Source: Kiritimatiellales bacterium (GTDB lineage: Bacteria > Verrucomicrobiota > Kiritimatiellia > Kiritimatiellales > Pontiellaceae). Taken from it: a stretch of DNA of 5,176 bases. The DNA is taken from NCBI GenBank assembly GCA_030630445.1, contig DAOVNC010000267.1:1-5176 (forward strand), written 5' to 3'. The position numbers and the translations under genes are program-made. Positions 1-4,750 of the stretch are shown here, piece after piece; the stretch's first letter is position 1, and the number at the start of each line of letters is the position of its first letter. A model generated the notes under the pieces. It worked only from the letters and a program-made list of their open reading frames with translations, had not been told where the DNA came from and did not search any database.

Positions 1-1
1 A

Positions 2-73
2 CCGCCCGGGGAAGGAGGCAAGCCCATCGTGCTGATGCGATACGAGAACTCGCCAACGAGAAAGAAAAGATAG
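2..73 (+). CDS. Possible C-terminal tail of a transposase gene (partial, cut by window start)
   Basis: A frame open from the window edge reads to a TAG at 71-73 and ends in a basic tail, S-P-T-R-K-K-R. IstB helper ATPases of IS21-type elements often end in a similar S-M-R-K-K-R-like tail, and the frame stops just before tandem repeats that look like an IS21-type element end. That context is the only reason to propose istB. The remaining residues do not match IstB in any way I can point to, and another frame is also open here, so this may not be coding. Confidence 0.2.
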   Translation, partial: PPGEGGKPIVLMRYENSPTRKKR

Positions 74-80
74 GTTGTCT

Positions 81-146
81 CGGAAACTTCAACGCACGGA
101 CGCGGAAATTTCAACGCACGCCTTCGGAAACTTTGAATGCAACACG
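81..146. repeat. Three tandem 22-bp degenerate repeats, possible insertion-sequence end
   Basis: Three consecutive 22-bp units begin at 81, 103 and 125, each opening with CGGAAA(C/T)TT. Units 1 and 2 share CAACGCACG; unit 3 has diverged to TGAATGCAACACG. The reverse complement of the last unit, read from 144, starts TGTTGCATTCAAAG, so the array ends in CA like many IS termini. IS21-family elements are known to carry several repeated transposase-binding sequences at their ends, sometimes just after istB. The repeat is plain in the sequence; its assignment to an IS21-like right end is inference. No second end is in the window. Confidence 0.8.
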
Positions 147-173
147 ACAGGGTTTAATGGTGGTTGTGCCTTC

Positions 174-680
174 TTATAAGAGGTTTAATAGTGTAGACAC
201 TCCTGCTCCAATAAGACTCGCTACAGTACTGTTTTGAAGTAATGATTTCAGTGAGGATTTTGCTTCGGGATCATCGCTTTTGGCGATGTTTTCTACCAAC
301 TGCTGGAGGTTAATTGTCACAGTTTGTGAGTTGTTGTTTCCAACTTGAATCTGTTCACCTGTTATGGATTTAATATTTATTGTAGAATTCTGGTGGTTGT
401 CTAAATGGGGACGTGCCGTACTGTTCTCTACTTTTAGGGTCAGCATATGTGGATGATTTGTTCCGACTTTTAATGAACCACCTTCGAGAAAGGAGACATC
501 AAGTACCTTTAGGTGAATTTCTCGATTTCCAGCCTGTTGTGAAATGACATCGCCAATTCCAACATCGGGAGTCTCCGTGTATGGAATCAGAACTGTGCCA
601 TCAGACATATTTCTCTGACCTGTGTATTCAACTCCAGCAATATACAGAGTGTCTGGATAGGCGAGTTTATTGAAGTCCAT
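174..680 (-). CDS. Small protein with RHIM-like amyloid motif (IQVG core)
   Basis: This encodes a 168-residue cytoplasmic protein with no signal peptide. Residues 1-90 look beta-rich, with a G-D-V-I segment near 43-46 and alternating hydrophobics at 54-85. Residues 98-122 are Asn/Ser/Thr-rich and contain G-E-Q-I-Q-V-G-N-N-N, with the tetrad IQVG at 111-114. This matches the RHIM core pattern [IV]-Q-[IVL]-G followed by Asn, as in human RIPK3 (VQVGDNN). Residues 125-151 are predicted helical, and 152-168 form a short hydrophobic Gly/Ala/Leu tail. The start is supported by an AAGGAAAG Shine-Dalgarno that overlaps the stop codon of the upstream gene, so the two are probably translationally coupled. 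It is AT-rich compared with the rnf genes, which suggests transfer. A role in amyloid-type signalling or defence is inference from the motif; no enzymatic domain is visible. That it is a real gene is well supported. Confidence 0.85.
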   Translation of the reverse strand: MDFNKLAYPDTLYIAGVEYTGQRNMSDGTVLIPYTETPDVGIGDVISQQAGNREIHLKVLDVSFLEGGSLKVGTNHPHMLTLKVENSTARPHLDNHQNSTINIKSITGEQIQVGNNNSQTVTINLQQLVENIAKSDDPEAKSSLKSLLQNSTVASLIGAGVSTLLNLL

Positions 681-692
681 ATTCTTTCCTTA
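681..692 (-). promoter_or_regulatory. Ribosome binding site overlapping the upstream stop codon
   Basis: On the - strand the sequence TAAGGAAAGAAT precedes the ATG of the 168-residue gene. The TAA is the stop of the 76-residue gene and its last two bases begin the AAGGAAAG Shine-Dalgarno. This fixes the start and implies coupled translation of the pair. Confidence 0.7.
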
Positions 693-920
693 TTTTACGT
701 CAGTTAGGTGGAAGTTGATTTCAGTTAAGAGGTCTTCAAGTGTATCTGCTTTCTTAGTAAACACATCGATTTCAATATCTGAATCCATATCTCGAATTGT
801 TGCAGTTGGTTCTCCATTCTCCGCACTAATTTCAACTTGAAAGGTTTTTGACTCCTTTTTGATCTCAATGGTCATGTTGTTAATATTGTGGAGAGTTCCC
901 GAATTGAAGTTCAAGTTCAT
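690..920 (-). CDS. Hypothetical 76-residue protein, partner of the RHIM-like gene
   Basis: I do not recognise this family. The 76 residues have no signal peptide, membrane segment or cysteine. Residues 4-20 (N-F-N-S-G-T-L-H-N-I-N-N-M-T-I-E-I) are rich in Asn with alternating hydrophobics, a composition that recalls short amyloid-forming motifs. Residues 21-54 look like beta strands rich in Glu, Asp and Lys, and 58-72 like a short acidic helix. The protein is acidic overall. The ATG has an AAAGGA Shine-Dalgarno (927-932 on the complement) at a 6-nt spacing. It is the first gene of a two-gene unit, 9 nt upstream of the RHIM-like gene on the same strand, and shares its AT-rich composition. A functional link to that gene is inferred from the tight spacing only; toxin-antitoxin or regulator-effector pairing are possible but unproven. 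Confidence 0.75.
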   Translation of the reverse strand: MNLNFNSGTLHNINNMTIEIKKESKTFQVEISAENGEPTATIRDMDSDIEIDVFTKKADTLEDLLTEINFHLTDVK

Positions 921-959
921 GATTAATCCTTTGTTTTATGTCTGCACAACGATTAGGAT

Positions 960-989
960 TTTATCCGTCCAGCTTCACTAAAATATCAA
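960..989 (-). promoter_or_regulatory. Putative sigma70-type promoter for the two-gene unit
   Basis: On the - strand a TTGATA -35 box (complement of 984-989) and a GATAAA -10 box (complement of 960-965) are separated by 18 bp. The predicted start would fall about 30 nt before the ATG at 920. The -10 box and spacer overlap the left arm of the inverted repeat 963-1021, a possible operator arrangement. This is by-eye matching only. Confidence 0.35.
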
Positions 990-1021
990 CAACTACCGCA
1001 GAAGCTGGTGGCTGGATGGAT
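963..1021. repeat. Imperfect inverted repeat overlapping the putative promoter
   Basis: The left arm at 963-976 is ATCCGTCCAGCTTC. The right side holds two overlapping partners: GAAGCTGG at 1001-1008 pairs perfectly with 969-976, and GCTGGATGGAT at 1011-1021 pairs with 963-973 in 10 of 11 positions. Two mutually exclusive foldings are therefore possible. It lies just upstream of the small-gene pair and covers its putative promoter. Confidence 0.6.
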
Positions 1022-1026
1022 ATGAG

Positions 1027-1043
1027 AGCACCCAAAAGGTGCT
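1027..1043. repeat. Short perfect hairpin
   Basis: The stem AGCACC (1027-1032) pairs with GGTGCT (1038-1043) around the 5-base loop CAAAA. No U-run follows on either strand, so it is not a typical terminator. It belongs to a cluster of inverted repeats between 963 and 1081 in a stretch without a gene. Confidence 0.5.
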
Positions 1044-1051
1044 ATCTTGAT

Positions 1052-1081
1052 GTTGGATTGAGCCTCTCGACCACGTCCAAC
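1052..1081. repeat. Short inverted repeat GTTGGA...TCCAAC
   Basis: The arms GTTGGA (1052-1057) and TCCAAC (1076-1081) are perfectly complementary, and an inner GAG/CTC pair lies between them. It could be a protein-binding site or a remnant of a mobile-element end. The arms resemble integron core sites but stand in the opposite order to an attC site. Confidence 0.4.
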
Positions 1082-1098
1082 CTATCTATGGGGATTGT

Positions 1099-1175
1099 AT
1101 GGAACCGTGGACTCCGATTCCATGGTTTTCTTTATATATCTTTCCCTCCCGCGGAGCTTCCGGTGGAGAGGAGGG
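1099..1175. repeat. Inverted repeats downstream of the transposase remnant, possible IS91-type terminus
   Basis: Two inverted repeats lie just beyond the 3' end of the transposase remnant (- strand). ATGGAA (1099-1104) pairs with TTCCAT (1118-1123), and CCCTCC (1144-1149) pairs with GGAGGG (1170-1175). IS91-family elements lack terminal inverted repeats but carry subterminal hairpins used in rolling-circle transposition, so one of these may be the old element end. The exact boundary cannot be placed. The rest of the gene-free stretch 921-1241 shows nothing else I can name. Confidence 0.35.
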
Positions 1176-1352
1176 CTTTGGAGCCAGGGTGGCGCGAAGC
1201 GTCTCGTTCGAACGTCTGGATTGCGCGGTTCGGTTTCATGGTTACGGCGGGCGTTCGGGAAGCGGTAGCGGAGAGGCGATGAGCTTGCCTTTGCATTTGG
1301 GGCAGCGGGTGATGTCGAGGCCGGTGAGGCGCAGGATCTTCTCGGCGGTGGT

Positions 1353-1405
1353 TGAACCGTTTCGCTATTTACTTCGTAAATTATCATTTCGCGTTGCTTC
1401 ATGGC
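1353..1405 (-). repeat. Small hairpin repeat, copy A, inside the transposase remnant
   Basis: This unit of about 53 bp starts TGAACC and ends GGC on the + strand. It contains the hairpin ATTTAC-TTC-GTAAAT (1367-1381) followed by AAATTATC and TTTCGC blocks shared with copy B. It sits between two conserved transposase blocks and changes the reading frame, so it is probably an insertion. Confidence 0.65.
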
Positions 1406-1516
1406 TTCGGGGTCGTCTTCGGCGGGTTCGGGGGGTGGCGAGGTTCCGATGGATTTGCGGATGGTTTTGAGCGCCTGTTTCTTGTTGGTGTTGGAGAGGA
1501 ATCCGAAGAAGCGTAG

Positions 1517-1574
1517 TGAACCATTCCCTTCGGTCATTATTTGCTACGCAAATTATCTTTCGCTTCGCTCAGGC
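1517..1574 (-). repeat. Small hairpin repeat, copy B, inside the transposase remnant
   Basis: This unit of about 58 bp also starts TGAACC and ends GGC. Its hairpin ATTTGC-TAC-GCAAAT (1539-1553) has a compensated base pair relative to copy A (G-C for A-T), then AAATTATC, TTTCGC and a TCGCTCAGGC tail. It splits the PNFM and RFFGFL parts of the transposase and brings in stop codons. Confidence 0.65.
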
Positions 1575-1629
1575 ATGAAGTTCGGCGGCAGGATGTGCAG
1601 GGTGAAGCGGCTTAGTTCAACAGGGTGTT

Positions 1630-1651
1630 CTGATAACCAATAACTGATAAC
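1630..1651. repeat. 8-bp direct repeat CTGATAAC
   Basis: CTGATAAC occurs at 1630-1637 and again at 1644-1651, just upstream of the surviving transposase block. It may mark the edge of the remnant, or simply be low-complexity intergenic sequence. Apart from the promoter candidate and this repeat, I see nothing firm between 1622 and 1821. Confidence 0.4.
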
Positions 1652-1747
1652 TACAAACCGGAACGGCAAAACAGAAGGTTTTTCAAGTTCCTCTCATGAA
1701 GGTATTATTGAAACCCATTCTAAATATGGAGGGAATACTGATCGGGA

Positions 1748-1775
1748 TTGCAGATGTGTTTCGTGATGCTACTAT
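1748..1775 (+). promoter_or_regulatory. Putative promoter of the rnf operon
   Basis: A TTGCAG -35-like box (1748-1753) and a TACTAT -10-like box (1770-1775) are 16 bp apart; an alternative -10, TATATG, lies at 1773-1778. This is the best candidate in the AT-rich leader between the transposase remnant and rnfA, and would give a 5' untranslated region of about 40 nt. Confidence 0.3.
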
Positions 1776-1821
1776 ATGCGGACTTTTTAATGTTTAAGGA
1801 AAAAACGGGGCGTACGAGGCT

Positions 1822-2415
1822 ATGTTAAGCGAATTTCTGGTGATTACAATCGGGGCGATTTTGGTGAACAACTTCGTGTTGTCGAAGTTTCTCGGAATCT
1901 GCCCTTTTCTAGGGGTTTCAAAGAAACTGGATACGGCATTGGGTATGTCGGGCGCGGTGGTGTTTGTGATGACGCTGGCGTCGCTGGTCAGCTCGCTGAT
2001 CAACAAGTTCCTGCTGGTTCCGATGAAGCTCGAATACCTCCAGACGCTGGTATTCATCGTGGTGATCGCCTCGCTGGTGCAGCTGGTGGAGATCATATTG
2101 CAAAAGCTCAGCGCCAAGCTCTACGAGAGCCTCGGCATCTTCCTGCCGCTCATCACCACCAACTGCGCGGTGCTCGGTTGCGTGGTCCTCAACGCCAAGG
2201 CCGCACCAGAGGCGATTCAGTCCACTTGGTACGGCGCAACAATCTACGGCTTTTGCTCGGCAGTCGGCTTTGCGCTGGCCTTGGTGCTGTTTTCCAGCCT
2301 GCGCGAAAAGCTTGATCTGGCCAATGTGCCAAAAGCCTTTGAGGGCACTGCGATTTCACTGGTAACGGCTGGCATTCTCGCGATGGCTTTCCTTGGTTTC
2401 TCCGGCCTCGTCTAG
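1822..2415 (+). CDS. rnfA: RnfA, membrane subunit of the Rnf ferredoxin:NAD+ oxidoreductase
   Basis: RnfA is an integral membrane subunit of the ion-translocating Rnf complex; with RnfE it forms a pseudo-symmetric core, and in Rnf/Nqr structures this pair binds an intramembrane [2Fe-2S] cluster. The 197 residues match the family's usual length and hydrophobicity, with about six membrane segments. The N-terminal signature N-N-F-V-L-S-K-F-L-G-I-C-P-F-L-G is present with Cys27, and the second half carries T-T-N-C-A-V-L-G with Cys115; these are the expected cluster ligands. NqrE is a homologue, but rnfB directly downstream settles the assignment. The ATG is the only sensible start because an in-frame TAA lies at 1795-1797. 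The Shine-Dalgarno is poor: GAGG sits only 2 nt from the ATG. It is the first gene of the operon and is separated from rnfB by 170 bp. Confidence 0.95.
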   Translation: MLSEFLVITIGAILVNNFVLSKFLGICPFLGVSKKLDTALGMSGAVVFVMTLASLVSSLINKFLLVPMKLEYLQTLVFIVVIASLVQLVEIILQKLSAKLYESLGIFLPLITTNCAVLGCVVLNAKAAPEAIQSTWYGATIYGFCSAVGFALALVLFSSLREKLDLANVPKAFEGTAISLVTAGILAMAFLGFSGLV

Positions 2416-2425
2416 ATGAGGCCGG
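2402..2425 (+). terminator. Strong GC hairpin overlapping the rnfA stop codon
   Basis: CCGGCCTC (2402-2409) pairs perfectly with GAGGCCGG (2418-2425) around an 8-base loop that contains the TAG stop at 2413-2415. An A-rich stretch rather than a U-run follows, so it is not a classic intrinsic terminator. It may act as an attenuator, a processing or stability element, or affect release at the stop codon. Its position suggests that rnfA could be made in a different amount from rnfBCD. Confidence 0.45.
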
Positions 2426-2446
2426 GAAAATATCTAAACACGAATA

Positions 2447-2568
2447 TCTAAATCCTAAACAATCTCAAATGATGAAAATGGAAAATGATCAAAACCAGCA
2501 CATGCCGAGGATTTGTTTTGAGTTTCAAGCATTGGAATTTGAAGTTTGTTTCGGATTTCGGATTTAGA
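2447..2568. repeat. Large imperfect inverted repeat between rnfA and rnfB
   Basis: The left arm (2447-2495) begins TCTAAATCC and ends TCAAAAC. The right arm (2515-2568) begins GTTTTGAG and ends GGATTTAGA. The reverse complement of the right arm follows the left in order, with shared blocks CTAAATCC, AAACAA, TCAAAT and CAAAAC, around a loop of about 19 bases. The element fills most of the 170-bp gap and is strikingly AT-rich against its GC-rich neighbours. It looks like a non-autonomous intergenic repeat (MITE-like or a long hairpin family). Its right edge abuts the rnfB Shine-Dalgarno. Confidence 0.65.
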
Positions 2569-2585
2569 AATTAGGATTTGTAATT

Positions 2586-3416
2586 ATGGATGTTGCATTA
2601 ATAGCGATCATCGTGGTCGGGGGACTCGGCGCGGTTTTGGGGATCATTATCGGCATGGTGGCAAAGGTTTTTGCCGTCGAGGTCGACGAGCGGATCGAGG
2701 GTGTTGAAGAACGTTTGCCGGGCGCGAATTGCGGCGGCTGCGGGTTTGCCGGTTGCGCGGATTTTGCCAAGGCCGTTGTGGAGGAAAGGGCCACGCCTGG
2801 TGAATGCCCCGTCGCTGCGGCGAAGGATGTTTCCAACATTGCCGACTACCTCGGTATCACGGCCGACGAGAAGGAAAAGAAAGTGGCACTCATCCGTTGC
2901 GCCGGCGATTGCGCCAACACGGTGCGCTCGCTCTATAACGGAGTACGCGACTGCCGTTCGGCCGTTCTGGTGGCCGGTGGCGCGAAGGGATGCGACTATG
3001 GTTGCCTCGGGTTTGGAAGCTGTGCGGATGCCTGCCCGTTTGGAGCCATCGAAATCCGCGACGGGTTGGCCGTGGTGCATCCCGGCCTCTGCGTCGGCTG
3101 CGAAAACTGCGTGGCTGCCTGCCCGAAGGATTTGATTATCATGGTGCCTGCCGCGGTGGATGTGCATGTCTACTGCAACTCGCCGGAAAAAGGCGCCGCC
3201 AAGCGCCAAGTTTGCAAAACCTCCTGCATTGCCTGCCGCAAGTGCGTGAAGGCTTCCGGGGAGGAGGATCACATGCTCGTGGATGGTTTCCTGATCCGCA
3301 CCAACTATGAAAACCCGCCGCAACCCGATTTGGTTGAAGCCTCCGCATGCCCGACCACGGCGTTGCGCCTGGCCTCCCAACATGCCGCCGGCGCGTATGA
3401 AGGAGTTTCGAAATGA
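2586..3416 (+). CDS. rnfB: RnfB, multi-cluster ferredoxin-like subunit of the Rnf complex
   Basis: RnfB is the electron-entry subunit that exchanges electrons with soluble ferredoxin. It is anchored by an N-terminal membrane helix (about residues 4-29) with the rest on the cytoplasmic face. Residues 44-75 form the RnfB Fe-S domain with Cys49, 52, 57 and 74 (C-G-G-C-G-F-A-G-C, then C-P). A second region has Cys136, 140, 146 and 150, and residues 169-179 give a canonical CxxCxxCxxxCP ferredoxin motif. A further cluster motif has Cys210, 214, 217 and 220, with Cys255 before Pro. At 276 residues it is the long form typical of anaerobes, not the roughly 190-residue RsxB of enteric bacteria. The ATG has an AGGA motif (2573-2576) at 9 nt. 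Its TGA overlaps the rnfC start by 4 bp. Confidence 0.95.
   Translation: MDVALIAIIVVGGLGAVLGIIIGMVAKVFAVEVDERIEGVEERLPGANCGGCGFAGCADFAKAVVEERATPGECPVAAAKDVSNIADYLGITADEKEKKVALIRCAGDCANTVRSLYNGVRDCRSAVLVAGGAKGCDYGCLGFGSCADACPFGAIEIRDGLAVVHPGLCVGCENCVAACPKDLIIMVPAAVDVHVYCNSPEKGAAKRQVCKTSCIACRKCVKASGEEDHMLVDGFLIRTNYENPPQPDLVEASACPTTALRLASQHAAGAYEGVSK
3400..3405 (+). promoter_or_regulatory. Strong Shine-Dalgarno for rnfC within the end of rnfB
   Basis: AAGGAG lies 7 nt before the rnfC ATG at 3413 and inside the last codons of rnfB. Together with the ATGA stop/start overlap it fixes the rnfC start and indicates coupled translation. Confidence 0.75.
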
Positions 3417-4741
3417 GCGATAAACCCAGAAAATTCAAGGGGGGCGTGCACCCGAACGACAGCAAAGCCCTTTCGGCATCCAAGCCCATCCAAGACGCGC
3501 CGTTGCTCGACACCTACAAGGTCATCATGCATCAGAACATCGGTGCGCCGCCCGAACTCGTCGTCAAAAAAGGCGACACCGTCAAAAAGGGAGACCTGCT
3601 TGCCAAGGCGAGTGGTTTCGTTTCCGTGCCGCTGCACGCGCCGACGAGCGGAACGATCAAGGCCATCGACAAATGCCCCGGCCCGACCGGTATGGCCGTT
3701 CCCGCCATCGAAATCACCGCCGATGGCGAAGACGAATGGGGTTCCCCGTTCGTGCCTATCACCGACTGGAAAAACTGCGACCCTGCCGTGCTTAAGCAGC
3801 GGGTTTGGGACGCTGGAATCGTTGGAATGGGCGGGGCGGGCTTTCCTGCGCATGTCAAACTCTCGCCCCCCGAGGGCAAGACGATCAACACCCTCATCCT
3901 CAACGGCGCCGAGTGCGAGCCCTACCTCACCGCCGACCACCGCCTCATGCTCGAACAGGCCGAAGACGTGGTGCGCGGCGCGGCGATCATCGCCCGCATT
4001 CTCGGGCTTGAAACGGCCGTCATCGGTGTCGAGGAAAACAAACCCGACGCCATTGCCCAGCTCAAGGAGATCGCCGGGAAATACAACGTTACGGTGCAGG
4101 CCCTTCCCGTCAACTATCCGCAAGGAGCCGAGAAGCAATTAATCTACGCCATCACCGGCCGCGAGGTTCCGATCGGCAAACTGCCGATGGATGTCCACTG
4201 CGTCGTCCAGAACGTCGCCTCTGCCGTGGCGATCGCCGAGGCCGTCGTCAAGGGCCGCCCGTCGATTGATCGGATCACCACGGTAACCGGCAAGCCGGTC
4301 GTGAACCCCGGCAACTGGCGCTTCCGCATCGGGACTCCGATTGAAAAGGCGCTGGAACTCGTCGGCGGGGTAAATGCGCAACCGGCCAAACTGTTGCTCG
4401 GCGGGCCGATGATGGGCATTGCGCAGAAATCGCTGGGCGTAACCGTGATGAAGAACACCTCCGGCATTCTGCTGATTGCCGCCGACGAGGTTTCGCTCTA
4501 CACCTCCGAGCCCTGCATCCGCTGCGGGCGCTGCGTGGAGGTTTGCCCCATGAGCATCCTGCCGGCCACCATCAGCCAGGCCGTCGAAAACAAGCGCTTC
4601 GACTGGGCCGAGGAACTCAACGTCATGGCCTGCATCGAATGCGGGTCGTGCAGCTATGTCTGCCCGTCGCACCGCCCGCTCAACCAGCATTTCAAGCGCG
4701 GGAAAATCGAGATCCAAGCCCAACTTAGAAAAAAGAAATAG
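3413..4741 (+). CDS. rnfC: RnfC, NAD(H)/FMN and 4Fe-4S subunit of the Rnf complex
   Basis: RnfC is the peripheral cytoplasmic subunit where NAD+ is reduced or NADH oxidised; it is related to the Nqo1/NuoF-type FMN subunit. In order, residues 30-105 form a barrel-sandwich region (V-K-K-G-D-T-V-K-K-G-D followed by A-P-T-S-G-T-I). G-M-G-G-A-G-F-P at 138-145 and N-G-A-E-C-E-P-Y at 164-171 are the flavin/nucleotide-site signatures. An SLBB-like stretch follows at about 260-330. Two complete CxxCxxCxxxCP motifs lie near the C-terminus, with Cys368, 371, 374, 378 and Cys407, 410, 413, 417. The 442 residues are a usual length, without the long Ala-rich C-terminal extension of enteric RsxC. It overlaps rnfB by 4 bp and ends 9 bp before rnfD. 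Confidence 0.95.
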   Translation: MSDKPRKFKGGVHPNDSKALSASKPIQDAPLLDTYKVIMHQNIGAPPELVVKKGDTVKKGDLLAKASGFVSVPLHAPTSGTIKAIDKCPGPTGMAVPAIEITADGEDEWGSPFVPITDWKNCDPAVLKQRVWDAGIVGMGGAGFPAHVKLSPPEGKTINTLILNGAECEPYLTADHRLMLEQAEDVVRGAAIIARILGLETAVIGVEENKPDAIAQLKEIAGKYNVTVQALPVNYPQGAEKQLIYAITGREVPIGKLPMDVHCVVQNVASAVAIAEAVVKGRPSIDRITTVTGKPVVNPGNWRFRIGTPIEKALELVGGVNAQPAKLLLGGPMMGIAQKSLGVTVMKNTSGILLIAADEVSLYTSEPCIRCGRCVEVCPMSILPATISQAVENKRFDWAEELNVMACIECGSCSYVCPSHRPLNQHFKRGKIEIQAQLRKKK

Positions 4742-4750
4742 AGACCGATT

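Larger units (their letters stand above)
1242..1621 (-). pseudogene. C-terminal remnant of an IS91/IS801-like transposase
   Basis: Read on the - strand in shifting frames, the fragment gives three blocks in the order expected for an IS91-type transposase C-terminus. The first is V-E-L-S-R-F-T-L-H-I-L-P-P-N-F (1621 downward), like the family's FIRRFLLHVLP segment. The second is L-R-F-F-G-F-L-S-N-T-N-K-K (from about 1516), like RHFGFLANR. The third, in another frame, is L-R-L-T-G-L-D-I-T-R-C-P-K-C-K-G-K-L, ending at a TAA at 1242-1244, like the conserved TGLD..CP.C segment. The catalytic HUH/Y2 domain and everything upstream are gone. Blocks 1 and 2 are separated by an insertion with in-frame stops (repeat copy 1517-1574), and blocks 2 and 3 by a second copy (1353-1405) with a frame change. 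It cannot encode an active enzyme. Confidence 0.75.

Noticed and set aside
81..146. CRISPR array
   Set aside because: The 22-bp units are directly adjacent with no distinct spacers and decay toward one end. This fits tandem binding sites rather than repeat-spacer structure.
1052..1081. Integron attC-like core sites GTTGGAT and GTCCAAC
   Set aside because: The cores are in the reverse order to an attC site (which reads RYYYAAC then GTTRRRY), and no integrase or cassette arrangement is visible.
938..1470. Open frames on the + strand through 938-1282 and 1099-1470
   Set aside because: They have no Shine-Dalgarno, have low-complexity Arg/Ser/Gly-rich composition, and lie opposite the hairpin cluster and the transposase remnant. 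They look like chance frames.
1082..1537. A 151-residue - strand frame as an intact gene
   Set aside because: Only its first part matches an IS91-type transposase. The conserved TGLD..CP.C block is in another frame, so it is a piece of a pseudogene with an out-of-frame extension.
1696..1797. A 33-codon + strand frame before rnfA, a possible leader peptide
   Set aside because: It lacks a Shine-Dalgarno, overlaps the best promoter candidate and has no run of codons suggesting attenuation. A frame of this length is expected by chance in AT-rich DNA.
2598..3383. Long - strand frames opposite rnfB, rnfC and rnfD (for example 2598-3383, 3305-4138, 4139-4819)
   Set aside because: They are shadows of the GC-rich rnf coding sequence, whose proteins are clearly recognisable on the + strand.
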